This document shows positions 9,413 to 16,230 of a stretch of 31,831 bases of DNA, one piece after another; the stretch's first letter is position 1, and the number at the start of each line of letters is the position of its first letter. Below the pieces are notes generated by a model. It worked only from the letters and a program-made list of their open reading frames with translations, searched no databases and was not told the origin of the DNA. Origin of the DNA: Candidatus Stercoripulliclostridium pullicola (GTDB taxonomy: Bacteria > Bacillota > Clostridia > Christensenellales > DTU072); the NCBI GenBank assembly GCA_017694145.1, contig JADINF010000003.1:1-31831 (forward strand), read 5' to 3'. Position numbers and translations under genes: made by a program.

Positions 9413-10168
9413 TCAGTTTCTGCGAAGCAGGGTCAGTTCGTTGATGTGATCCTGTTCGGTAGCCGTGATCTCGCAGAAAGTTTTTTCGAGAGTTTCTTTA
9501 TTCCCTTTGACATGCAGATCGATGACGTCCTGCAGCTTGCCGTCCTTGATGATGGCAGCGCGGTCGCATATTTTCGCCACGAGATCGAGGTTGTGGCTGG
9601 AGAAAAACACCGTATTCCCTTCGGCGCAATGGTCGTCCATCCTTTTAAGTATCTCAACCATCGACTGGTGATCGAGTCCCATCATCGGTTCGTCGAGCAC
9701 CCACAGTTTGGGGTTGTGGATAAGCGCCGCGATGATGCATATCTTCTGTTTCATACCGTGAGAATAGGATTTGATCTGATTGTCTACGGCTTTGGTGAGT
9801 TTGAACTGGCTGACGTAACGGTCGAATCTCTCGTCGCGGTCGCGCTTGCTCACTTTGTAAAGGTCGGCGGTGTAGTTGACGTATTCTCTGCCGGTAAGCT
9901 TCTCGTAGACCGAGTGGTTGTCGGGCACGTATCCCATATTGAGCTTGGCGTTGATGGGATCTTTCGCGATATCGTAACCGCAGATCGTGATCTTACCGGA
10001 ATTGAAGGGATATATGCCGGTAAGGCACTTGATCGTCGTGGATTTACCGGCGCCGTTCTGACCGAGGAACCCGAAAATTTCGCCGGGACGCAACGACAGG
10101 TTGAGATCTTCCACCGAAAACCTTTCGGAGTTCATATATTTTTTATAAAGGTGACTGATTTCGAGCAT
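9413..10168 (-). CDS. ABC exporter ATP-binding protein
   Basis: This cytoplasmic ATPase drives the permease encoded immediately downstream. The 251-residue protein has all nucleotide-binding motifs: Walker A GQNGAGKST (36-44), a signature of the form SHGMKQK (136-142, in place of LSGGQ), Walker B LWVLDEP (155-161) with catalytic E160, and an H-loop FFSSHNLD. The SHGM-type signature is usual in the drug, lipid and bacteriocin exporter branch (BcrA/NatA/EcsA-like). After the ABC core there is a short C-terminal extension that could contact the permease. AAGGAG lies ahead of the ATG. It is the first gene of the operon and is served by the near-consensus promoter at 10235-10263. Its function as an exporter is firm, and its cargo is not known. 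Confidence 0.93.
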   Translation of the reverse strand: MLEISHLYKKYMNSERFSVEDLNLSLRPGEIFGFLGQNGAGKSTTIKCLTGIYPFNSGKITICGYDIAKDPINAKLNMGYVPDNHSVYEKLTGREYVNYTADLYKVSKRDRDERFDRYVSQFKLTKAVDNQIKSYSHGMKQKICIIAALIHNPKLWVLDEPMMGLDHQSMVEILKRMDDHCAEGNTVFFSSHNLDLVAKICDRAAIIKDGKLQDVIDLHVKGNKETLEKTFCEITATEQDHINELTLLRRN

Positions 10169-10186
10169 TATTTTCTCCTTTTATTA

Positions 10187-10217
10187 CGCGTGTATGCTCA
10201 TACGCGCGCGCGTGTAT
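10187..10217. promoter_or_regulatory. Paired direct repeats in the ABC-operon leader (candidate operator)
   Basis: CGCGTGTAT occurs at 10187-10195 and again at 10209-10217, 22 bases apart, which is about two helical turns. The palindrome GTATGCTCATAC (10192-10203) lies across the first copy. The site falls just downstream of the expected transcription start, a position suited to a repressor. No regulator gene is adjacent, so the role is inferred. Confidence 0.35.
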
Positions 10218-10234
10218 TAAATATTGTTACCAAG

Positions 10235-10263
10235 AGTTTAACATAGAGTAAATTTTATGTCAA
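10235..10263 (-). promoter_or_regulatory. Promoter of the ABC exporter / surface-protein operon
   Basis: On the minus strand a perfect -35 (TTGACA, 10258-10263) is followed by a 17-base spacer and the -10 TAAACT (10235-10240). The start would fall near 10228, leaving a leader of about 60 bases before the ATPase gene. Confidence 0.8.
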
Positions 10264-10289
10264 CAGATTTAAGCTTACAATTTCTTACA

Positions 10290-10299
10290 CGAGCGCTCG
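10290..10299. promoter_or_regulatory. Perfect palindrome between divergent promoters
   Basis: CGAGCGCTCG is a 10-base perfect palindrome between the ABC-operon and nagB promoters. It could be an operator for either side. The rest of 10264-10348 is AT-rich and shows nothing else I can support. Confidence 0.25.
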
Positions 10300-10348
10300 A
10301 AATGGCTTTTTCGGCGTCCCTAAAAGGCTTTTACGAAGAAAAATTACG

Positions 10349-10377
10349 TTGCAATCGGAGCAGATCTGTGGTAAAAT
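10349..10377 (+). promoter_or_regulatory. Promoter of nagB
   Basis: TTGCAA (10349-10354), a 17-base spacer and TAAAAT (10372-10377) form a good vegetative promoter. The start near 10384 gives a leader of about 34 bases containing CAGGAGA ahead of the nagB ATG. I see no room for a GlcN6P riboswitch or ribozyme. Confidence 0.75.
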
Positions 10378-10417
10378 ACGTAACACACGAATAAATTAAT
10401 TTTCAGGAGAACGATGT

Positions 10418-11146
10418 ATGATAGTTATTCAAACCGCCAATTACGAAGAATTGAGTCGTAAAGCGTACGAACTTATGCGTCCCGTGCTTATCGAAAAACC
10501 CGACGCGGTACTCGGACTAGCCACCGGTTCCAGCCCTATCGGGCTTTACAAAGGGATGATAGCGGACTACAAAGCGGGCAACGTAAGCTATAAGAATATG
10601 ATATCGATAAATCTCGACGAATACGCGGATCTTCCCGTAGAACACCCCGAAAGCTACAGAAGCTTCATGAACCGCAATCTTTTCGACCATATCGATATAG
10701 ATAAAGCGAACACTCACGTACCGGACGGACTCGCCGCGGACAAAGAAGCCGCCTGCAGCGAATACACCGCCTTCGCCGCGGCGCATCCCATCGACGTGCA
10801 GATACTCGGTATCGGCGCGAACGGACACATCGGCTTCAACGAACCCGGTACCTCCTTCGGCGCGCACACCCACCTCGTCGAACTCAAAGAAGGCACCCGC
10901 CGCGACAACGCGCGCTTCTTCGACAACGATATCGACAAAGTGCCCACCCACGCGGTTACGCTGGGACTTGCGGACATCATGCAGGCAAAAATGATAATCC
11001 TCATCGCCAACGGCACCGCCAAAGCCGAAGCCGTAAGGCGCATGATACAGGGTCCCGTGGACGTGGCCTGTCCCGCGAGCGTACTCCAGACGCACCCCTG
11101 CGTATACGTAGTGGTAGACGAAGCGGCAGGATACTACGTCAAATAA
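10418..11146 (+). CDS. nagB: Glucosamine-6-phosphate deaminase
   Basis: NagB turns glucosamine-6-phosphate into fructose-6-phosphate and ammonia, the last step in using GlcNAc, glucosamine or sialic acid as a carbon source. The 242-residue length is that of the short Gram-positive, usually non-allosteric, form. GLATGSSPIGLYKGM (33-47) binds the phosphate, INLDEYADL carries the catalytic D67, and GIGANGHIGFNEPGTSF (131-147) carries H137 and E142; N135 takes the place of Asp141 of E. coli, as is normal in Gram-positive enzymes. CAGGAGA precedes the ATG. The gene stands alone, with its own promoter and terminator hairpins on both sides. No nagA, nanE or nagR is nearby. It probably works with the sialidase at 26377 and opposes GlmM flux, although they are not linked in one operon. 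Confidence 0.96.
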   Translation: MIVIQTANYEELSRKAYELMRPVLIEKPDAVLGLATGSSPIGLYKGMIADYKAGNVSYKNMISINLDEYADLPVEHPESYRSFMNRNLFDHIDIDKANTHVPDGLAADKEAACSEYTAFAAAHPIDVQILGIGANGHIGFNEPGTSFGAHTHLVELKEGTRRDNARFFDNDIDKVPTHAVTLGLADIMQAKMIILIANGTAKAEAVRRMIQGPVDVACPASVLQTHPCVYVVVDEAAGYYVK

Positions 11147-11211
11147 TACAGACGTATTCCGTATCTCAAGCTACAGATTCGGTACGTAATCAAAAAAATC
11201 ACGTCAGTATC

Positions 11212-11240
11212 AAACGGTTCCTCGCGGAGCCGTTTCTTTT
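11212..11240 (+). terminator. Terminator of nagB
   Basis: A 10-bp stem (AAACGGTTCC / GGAGCCGTTT, with one T-G pair) closes a TCGC loop at 11212-11235 and is followed by CTTTT. A small perfect palindrome (11236-11247) and another hairpin (11247-11265, 8-bp stem) come directly after. Confidence 0.75.
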
Positions 11241-11274
11241 GCAAAAGAAAGCATAAAATGCTTTCAATACGTAT

Positions 11275-11304
11275 GAAAAAGCCGCCTCGTAAGGCGGCTT
11301 TTTC
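11275..11304. terminator. Bidirectional terminator between nagB and rpsI
   Basis: A perfect 12-bp stem (GAAAAAGCCGCC / GGCGGCTTTTTC) with a 6-base loop ends in a T run on both strands. It can stop rpsI transcription coming leftward and any nagB read-through coming rightward. Confidence 0.92.
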
Positions 11305-11346
11305 GTTCGGATAATATAAATAAGAATAATAAGAATATCTTGTGGA

Positions 11347-11763
11347 TTATCTCTTCGAGAACTGAGGAGCTTTACGCGCTTTGTGCAGACCGTATTTCTT
11401 ACGCTCTTTCATTCTCGGATCGCGGGTCATGAAGCCTGCCGCTTTGAGCGCGGGACGGAATTCGGGATCCGCTATGACGAGAGCTCTGGAGATGCCGTGA
11501 CGGATGGCGCCCGCCTGTCCGGTAGGTCCGCCGCCTCTTACGTTGACGGCTACGTCGTACTTGTCGAGAGTCGCGGTGAGATTGAGGGGCTGACGTACGA
11601 TGAACTTGAGAGTCTCGAGCCCGAAGTAATCGTCGATGCTTCTCTTGTTGATGACGATGTTGCCTTCGCCGCCGGGAATAAGGCGCACGCGGGCGATGGC
11701 TTTTTTACGTCTGCCGGTACCCCAGTATTGAACTTTCTTCTTTAACACTTTTTTGGTTGCCAT
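11347..11763 (-). CDS. rpsI: Small-subunit ribosomal protein uS9
   Basis: S9 is a 30S head protein whose C-terminal tail reaches the P-site tRNA. The 138-residue protein has YWGTGRRKKAIARVRL near its start, the conserved VRGGGPTGQAGAIRHGISRAL block in the middle and a basic tail ending in FSKR, as expected. It begins 14 bases after rplM on the same strand with GAGGT as the ribosome site, forming the universal L13-S9 pair. It ends 43 bases before the bidirectional terminator. The first dozen residues (MATKKVLKKK) are a lysine-rich extension, mild but common in Bacillota. Confidence 0.98.
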   Translation of the reverse strand: MATKKVLKKKVQYWGTGRRKKAIARVRLIPGGEGNIVINKRSIDDYFGLETLKFIVRQPLNLTATLDKYDVAVNVRGGGPTGQAGAIRHGISRALVIADPEFRPALKAAGFMTRDPRMKERKKYGLHKARKAPQFSKR

Positions 11764-11777
11764 ATTTTACCTCACGA

Positions 11778-12209
11778 TTACTTGAGCTTGAGCTCTTCGG
11801 GCTTCTGCGCCGCGTGTTTGTGCTCGGGTCCGCTGTAGACGAAAAGCTTGCTTATCATCTGTCTGCCGATGGAATTCTTCGGGAGCATGCCTTTGACGGC
11901 TTTGGTAACGACGAATTCGGGCTTGGTCGCCATAAGCTTGTCGTAACGCACCTCTTTGAGGCCGCCGACGTAACCGGTGTGATAACGGTAGAACTTCTGC
12001 TCGGCTTTTTTGCCGGTGAGTTTGACCTTATCGCAATTCACTACTATAACGTAATCACCCGTATCCACGTTGGGGGTGAAAGTGGGTTTATTCTTACCGC
12101 GGAGAATCATAGCGACCTGCGCCGCAAGTCTGCCGAGGACCATACCTTCGGCGTCTACGACGTACCACTTCCTTTCAACGGTTCCGGGCTTTGCCATATA
12201 TGATTTCAT
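11778..12209 (-). CDS. rplM: Large-subunit ribosomal protein uL13
   Basis: L13 is an early assembly protein of the 50S subunit. The ATG at 12209 has GGAGG at the right distance and gives 143 residues, the family's normal length; the frame is open further upstream but those codons lie in the leader. WYVVDAEGMVLGRLAAQVA, NVDTGDYVIVVN and AVKGMLPKNSIGRQM are family signatures. It is the first gene of the rplM-rpsI operon and follows the promoter at 12286-12314. The roughly 70-base leader contains a possible stem (GCGGCGGGAACCGC) and might correspond to the L13 leader regulation known in Bacillota, which I cannot confirm by eye. Confidence 0.98.
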   Translation of the reverse strand: MKSYMAKPGTVERKWYVVDAEGMVLGRLAAQVAMILRGKNKPTFTPNVDTGDYVIVVNCDKVKLTGKKAEQKFYRYHTGYVGGLKEVRYDKLMATKPEFVVTKAVKGMLPKNSIGRQMISKLFVYSGPEHKHAAQKPEELKLK

Positions 12210-12285
12210 GGTAAATCCTCCAATTGTTTCTGCGGTTCCCGCCGCCGAGGGGCTAGTTCTTCGTCGAAAATCCGCGTGCCTATCT

Positions 12286-12314
12286 ATAATATTATATAAA
12301 AGTCGATAAGTCAA
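12286..12314 (-). promoter_or_regulatory. Promoter of rplM-rpsI
   Basis: On the minus strand TTGACT (12309-12314), a 17-base spacer and TATTAT (12286-12291) make a strong promoter. It lies in the gap after truA, so the ribosomal pair has its own start even though the ecf-truA genes are upstream on the same strand. Confidence 0.75.
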
Positions 12315-12344
12315 TCAAAATACAATACTTTCTGCGCGCAAACG

Positions 12345-13097
12345 TTAATTTTTATTCTCGGTATCGGGATAAAGCACCCTCTCGAGAGTGAGCGCGCAGG
12401 CGGGGAAAGTCTTGCCGCCGAGCTTGCGCTCGCCGGTAGCGAGCATACGATCGATATTTTCTTCCGGGAGTTTTCCTTTACCTATAAAGACGAGCGTTCC
12501 CGCTATGATGCGTACCATATTATAAAGGAACCCGTTGCCCGTAACGGTAAGTATTATCTCGTCGCCGTCCGAGGCGACGTCTAATGCGTAAAGCGTGCGC
12601 ACGGTGGTCTTTATCGAACTTCCCGTAGAACAGAACGCTTTGAAGTCGTGAGTGCCGACGAGTTTAGCGGCGGCGCGGCGCATTGCGTCTACGTCAACCG
12701 GCGGGAGCACCCGCGTGTAATAAAGTCTGCGCAGAGGAGACAACGTATTGCCGACGTACATTTTATAAGAATAGGTCTTGGAAACGACGTCGTACTGCGC
12801 GTGAAAGTCGCAGGACACCCTGCGCATGTCGATAATGCGCACGTCCTCCGGAAGCATGGAATTGACGGCGAAACGTATCTTATGCGCGGGTATCTCGGAA
12901 AGGGTATCGAAATGAGCCGTCTGACCTGCGGCGTGTACGCCTCTGTCCGTTCTGCCGCTTGCGTGGAGCACGATCTTTTCTTTGAGGAAATCGGAAAGCG
13001 CGTCCTCCAATACCTGTTGCACCGAGAGCGCGTTGAGCTGTCTTTGCCAGCCGGAATAACCGGTGCCGTCGTATTCGACGGTTATCGCGTATCTCAT
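12345..13097 (-). CDS. truA: tRNA pseudouridine(38-40) synthase
   Basis: TruA makes pseudouridine at positions 38, 39 and 40 of tRNA anticodon arms. The start at 13097 overlaps the ecfT stop by four bases (ATGA), a sign of coupled translation, and gives 250 residues, the normal length. MRYAITVEYDGTGYSGWQRQ and ASGRTDRGVHAAGQ are diagnostic, with D51 the catalytic aspartate; FLYNMVRIIAGTLVFIGKGK is the conserved C-terminal motif. An in-frame extension reading upstream through ecfT is not real. No terminator was found after the gene, whose stop is only about 30 bases from the rplM promoter. The arrangement ecfA1-ecfA2-ecfT-truA-rplM-rpsI is the classic Bacillota order. Confidence 0.97.
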   Translation of the reverse strand: MRYAITVEYDGTGYSGWQRQLNALSVQQVLEDALSDFLKEKIVLHASGRTDRGVHAAGQTAHFDTLSEIPAHKIRFAVNSMLPEDVRIIDMRRVSCDFHAQYDVVSKTYSYKMYVGNTLSPLRRLYYTRVLPPVDVDAMRRAAAKLVGTHDFKAFCSTGSSIKTTVRTLYALDVASDGDEIILTVTGNGFLYNMVRIIAGTLVFIGKGKLPEENIDRMLATGERKLGGKTFPACALTLERVLYPDTENKN

Positions 13098-13939
13098 GAG
13101 AACAACCACCACAGGTTTTCCGGAGGGATATACGCACCCCAGAAATTCAAATTGAGAGCTATAACGAGCACCATGAAAACCGCCATACCTACGACTGCGA
13201 CGAGATCGCGGTAAGTGGGTCGCCTCACCTGATAGCGGGTGCGGTTGGGAGTGGCGTTGTAGCACCTCGCGTCGAGCGCGAGCGCAAGTTCGTCCGCCCT
13301 GCGGAAAGCGGAAACGAACAGCGGTATCAATACCGGAAGCAACGCTTTGGCGCGCTTGATTATGCCGCCCGAATCGAAGCTCGCTCCGCGCGCCTTCTGC
13401 GCCATCACTATCTTATCCACTTCCTCGGAAAGTATCGGTATGAATCTTAACGCAATACTCATTATCACCGCTATGTCGTGCGTGGGGACTTTGATGAGCT
13501 TGAGCGGATACATCAGAGATTCCATTCCGTCGGTAAGTCCCGTGGGCGTAGTCGTGTAAGTAAGCAGCGTCGTACCCATCACGAGCAGGATAAGCCGAAG
13601 CGCCATTTTCAGCGAAAAGAATATGCCTTCGAGCGAAACGCTTATCCGCCACCACGACCACAATACGGTGTCGCCTTTATAGAACAACAGGTTGAGCGCG
13701 GCGGTGAATATCACAAGGAATATTATCGTTTTTATACTCTTTAGTACCTTGGATATGGGAATTCGGGATATCAAAGTACCCGAAACAACGCAAAGAATGA
13801 CCGCCGCGTAAGCTATGAGATTCTTGACGAGGAACACCGTTACGATGAACGCGACGACGAGCACGAGCTTCACTCTCGGATCGAGCTTATGCGTAAAAGA
13901 GTCGGCGGGATAGTACTGACCGAGCGTGATGTCTCTCAT
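13094..13939 (-). CDS. ecfT: ECF transporter transmembrane protein EcfT
   Basis: EcfT is the membrane scaffold of group II energy-coupling-factor importers. It joins the two ATPases to whichever vitamin- or metal-binding S component is present. The 281-residue protein has about five or six hydrophobic segments and two coupling motifs on its cytoplasmic helices: AQKARGASF (180-188) and ALDARCYNA (221-229). The second has Cys where Gly is more usual (ARC rather than ARG). Its ATG overlaps the ecfA2 stop by four bases, and its stop overlaps truA in the same way. No S component is encoded in the window, which is normal for group II systems whose S genes are scattered. Confidence 0.95.
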   Translation of the reverse strand: MRDITLGQYYPADSFTHKLDPRVKLVLVVAFIVTVFLVKNLIAYAAVILCVVSGTLISRIPISKVLKSIKTIIFLVIFTAALNLLFYKGDTVLWSWWRISVSLEGIFFSLKMALRLILLVMGTTLLTYTTTPTGLTDGMESLMYPLKLIKVPTHDIAVIMSIALRFIPILSEEVDKIVMAQKARGASFDSGGIIKRAKALLPVLIPLFVSAFRRADELALALDARCYNATPNRTRYQVRRPTYRDLVAVVGMAVFMVLVIALNLNFWGAYIPPENLWWLFS

Positions 13940-14787
13940 ACGCAGTACCTCCTTTTCAGAGCGTCGAGCAACGACTCCGCGTCGAGCGCGTCCGTGTCGA
14001 GCGATATGCCTTTTGCTTCGAGCAAGCGCTTGATATGCACCGAATGGGGATAGCCGAGATCGGTCAAGGCTATCGCTTCGGGATCGGCGAAAAGCTCCGC
14101 GGGAGTGGTATCGTAAAGCAGCTTGCCTTCGTGTAATACTATCACGCGGTTACAGTTGGCGGCGATCTCGTCCATATTGTGCGAGATCATTATCACCGTT
14201 TTGCAGAAAGATTTTTTAAGTTCTCCGACGAGTTCGAGTATCTCCCGTTTGCCTATCGGATCGAGTCCCGCGGTGGGCTCGTCGAGCACGAGCACGGAAG
14301 GCTTCGAAGCTATCACGCCCGCTATCGCGGCGCGTCTTTTCTCTCCGCCCGAAAGCTCGAAAGGCGACTTGTCCTTCACTTCCCGATAGTCCATGCCCAC
14401 CATTCCGAGCGCTTCCTCCGCCATTCGCGCCGCTTCTTCCTTGCCGAAGCCGAAATTCAGCGGTCCGAATTGCACGTCTTTAGCGACGGTATCGTCGAAA
14501 AGTTGGTATTCGGGGAATTGGAAAAGCATTCCTACCTGCTTGCGCAGAGCGATGAGATTCGTTTTCTTGGAAGAAATATCGACGTCGCCCACGTAAATTT
14601 TGCCGTGCGTGACTCTGATAAGCGCGTTGAAATGCTGACAAAGCGTCGATTTACCGCTTCCCGTCGAACCGATTATCCCTATCGTGTCCCCTTCGTTCAC
14701 GGTGAAACTCACTCCGTCGAGCGCCACCTTTTCGAAAGGAGTTTTGGGAGAATACACATAGGAGAGATCTTCTACTTTAATCTGCAT
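13936..14787 (-). CDS. ecfA2: ECF transporter ATPase EcfA2
   Basis: This is one of two ATPases that power the ECF vitamin and micronutrient importer. The start at 14787 is chosen for its GGAGGGATT ribosome site and because it gives 283 residues with the standard N-terminus (MQIKVEDLSYVYSPKTPFEK). Walker A is GSTGSGKST (40-48), the Q-loop region reads GMLFQFPEYQLF, the signature is LSGGEKRR and Walker B is VLVLDEPTAGLDP. SHNMDE is the H-loop. The FPEYQLF string is typical of EcfA2. The gene overlaps ecfA1 by 16 bases upstream and ecfT by 4 downstream, so the three are translated together. Confidence 0.96.
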   Translation of the reverse strand: MQIKVEDLSYVYSPKTPFEKVALDGVSFTVNEGDTIGIIGSTGSGKSTLCQHFNALIRVTHGKIYVGDVDISSKKTNLIALRKQVGMLFQFPEYQLFDDTVAKDVQFGPLNFGFGKEEAARMAEEALGMVGMDYREVKDKSPFELSGGEKRRAAIAGVIASKPSVLVLDEPTAGLDPIGKREILELVGELKKSFCKTVIMISHNMDEIAANCNRVIVLHEGKLLYDTTPAELFADPEAIALTDLGYPHSVHIKRLLEAKGISLDTDALDAESLLDALKRRYCV

Positions 14788-15641
14788 AATCCCTCCGCAA
14801 GTTCTTCGTCGGTAAGCGCAAAAGGTATGTCGAGTCCCGCGCGCCTCAATTCCGCGGAAATTTTGCTCGCCACGGGCAATTCGAGTTTCGCTTCGGCAAT
14901 TTTGTCCGTGGAGGAGAAAACTTCGCGCGGCGTGCCTTCGAGCAACACGCTGCCTTCGTTCATCACGAAGATCCTGTCGGCGCCTATCGCTTCGTCCATA
15001 TAGTGCGTGATAAGTATCACGGTTAGTCCTTTCTCTTTGTTTAGTCGAAGCACGGTTTCCATGATCTCCGCGCGACCTTTGGGATCGAGCATCGCAGTCG
15101 ATTCGTCGAGGATAAGCACCTCGGGATACATCGCGAGTATGGCGGCTATCGCTATGCGCTGTTTCTGTCCTCCGGAAAGCTTGTTGGGACTGCGCTTGCG
15201 GTGCTCGCTCATATTCACGGCGTCGAGCGCCCACGTAATGCGTTTCTCTATGTCCTCGCGCGGCACGCCGAGATTTTCGGGTCCGAAAGCTATGTCGTTT
15301 TCTATTACGGACGCCACCATCTGGTTGTCGGCGTTCTGGAATACCATGCCCACTTTGGCGCGCAGTTCGTATATGCGGTCGTTGTCGCGAGTGTCTATCC
15401 CTTCGACGGTAACGGTGCCTTCGTCGGGAACGACGAAGCCGTTTAATAATTTCGCGAGCGTGGATTTACCGGAGCCGTTGTGCCCGAGCAACACGACGAA
15501 TTCGCCCCTGTTTACGGTAAGGCTCACGTTACGCACTCCGCGCGAAACGTGTTCCCCGCTACGGTAATCGAAACTGACGTTATCGACTTTGATTATTGTA
15601 CCCGCCGCCGCGGGCATTGCTTCGCGATCCGTTCCGCTCAT
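14772..15641 (-). CDS. ecfA1: ECF transporter ATPase EcfA1
   Basis: This is the partner ATPase of the ECF importer. The 289-residue protein has Walker A GHNGSGKST (53-61), Q-loop GMVFQNADNQMVASVIENDIAF, which is diagnostic of EcfA1, signature LSGGQKQR and Walker B VLILDESTAMLDP. The Asp-Glu-Ser after Walker B is normal for EcfA1. The start is uncertain: the ATG at 15641 has no ribosome site and lies only 13 bases after a good -10 (TATGAT), and the next in-frame ATG, at 15617, also lacks one. The core domain begins at about residue 15, so either is possible. It follows the CYTH gene's terminator, so it begins a new operon (ecfA1-ecfA2-ecfT-truA). The usual upstream neighbour rplQ is absent here. 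Confidence 0.94.
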   Translation of the reverse strand: MSGTDREAMPAAAGTIIKVDNVSFDYRSGEHVSRGVRNVSLTVNRGEFVVLLGHNGSGKSTLAKLLNGFVVPDEGTVTVEGIDTRDNDRIYELRAKVGMVFQNADNQMVASVIENDIAFGPENLGVPREDIEKRITWALDAVNMSEHRKRSPNKLSGGQKQRIAIAAILAMYPEVLILDESTAMLDPKGRAEIMETVLRLNKEKGLTVILITHYMDEAIGADRIFVMNEGSVLLEGTPREVFSSTDKIAEAKLELPVASKISAELRRAGLDIPFALTDEELAEGLCRLK

Positions 15642-15654
15642 AATTTAATAGTCT

Positions 15655-15660
15655 ATCATA
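15655..15660 (-). promoter_or_regulatory. Candidate -10 element for ecfA1
   Basis: TATGAT on the minus strand lies 13 bases before the ecfA1 ATG. The matching -35 is weak (about TTTAAT at 17 bases). The start would leave only about 7 bases of leader, which fits the lack of a ribosome site. Confidence 0.35.
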
Positions 15661-15711
15661 ACGTTTAAATTAATACAATTAAAATCGAAGCACAACCTGT
15701 AATTTATATAC

Positions 15712-15735
15712 AAAAGCGCCGCTTATCCGCGACGC
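15712..15735 (-). terminator. Terminator overlapping the CYTH stop codon
   Basis: On the minus strand GCGTCGC / GCGGCGC (one T-G pair) forms a 7-bp stem with a 6-base loop containing the TAA stop, followed by TTTTG. It ends the htrA-to-CYTH transcript before ecfA1. Confidence 0.7.
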
Positions 15736-16229
15736 GGGAATTCTTCGGGAGCGGGCGAGCGCACCGCGAGCGCTTTATTGGTGAAACGTTTGTCCGTGGT
15801 CACGTCCGCTACCGTTTCGATATCCGCGGGAAGTTCGAAGCTCTCTTCTTCGCTTCCTAGCTCCACTTCGAGAACGGCATACCTGTCCCAGAAAGGAAAT
15901 ACGTCGATCTCAAGCGTGTGTCCGCGGTAAGGATATACGTAACGGGTCTTGACTATTTTACCCATATCGGGGTCTCGTTCTTTAAGTAACGACGCAAATT
16001 CATCTTCGGAGATACCGCGTTCGTTCTCTATGCGCGTGAAGCCCGACAAAAGCCGCTTCTCCGTATAAGTATAGACCGTCTTGCCGGCAGTCGTACGGAC
16101 CCGAATCCTGCGCGTGTCGTAGCCGTCGCGCGGCAATAAAAAGTATTGTTCTATACGGCTCGCTACCGTCCCTTCGGGGAACGACGAAGGCTTGACGATT
16201 ATAAATTTCTTTTCGATCTCTCTGCCCAT
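15723..16229 (-). CDS. CYTH-domain protein (triphosphate tunnel enzyme family)
   Basis: CYTH proteins fold as a beta-tunnel that binds a triphosphate and divalent metals; members include class IV adenylate cyclases, thiamine triphosphatases and inorganic triphosphatases. The 168-residue protein begins MGREIEKKFI, with the defining ExExK at E4, E6 and K8. Charged strands follow (TRRIRVRTT, YTYTEKR, RYVYPYRGHTLEIDVF, YAVLEVELG), matching the tunnel-lining Arg, Lys and Glu pattern. Bacterial members of this size are most often triphosphatases, but the substrate cannot be decided here. It starts one base after the histidine kinase stop, with only a weak ribosome site, so it is probably translated by coupling. 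Its place at the end of a stress-response operon is notable and unexplained. Confidence 0.88.
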   Translation of the reverse strand: MGREIEKKFIIVKPSSFPEGTVASRIEQYFLLPRDGYDTRRIRVRTTAGKTVYTYTEKRLLSGFTRIENERGISEDEFASLLKERDPDMGKIVKTRYVYPYRGHTLEIDVFPFWDRYAVLEVELGSEEESFELPADIETVADVTTDKRFTNKALAVRSPAPEEFPRRG

Positions 16230-16230
16230 T

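Noticed and set aside
10378..10417. A riboswitch or glmS-type ribozyme ahead of nagB
   Set aside because: The leader is only about 34 bases long, too short for any known amino-sugar riboswitch.
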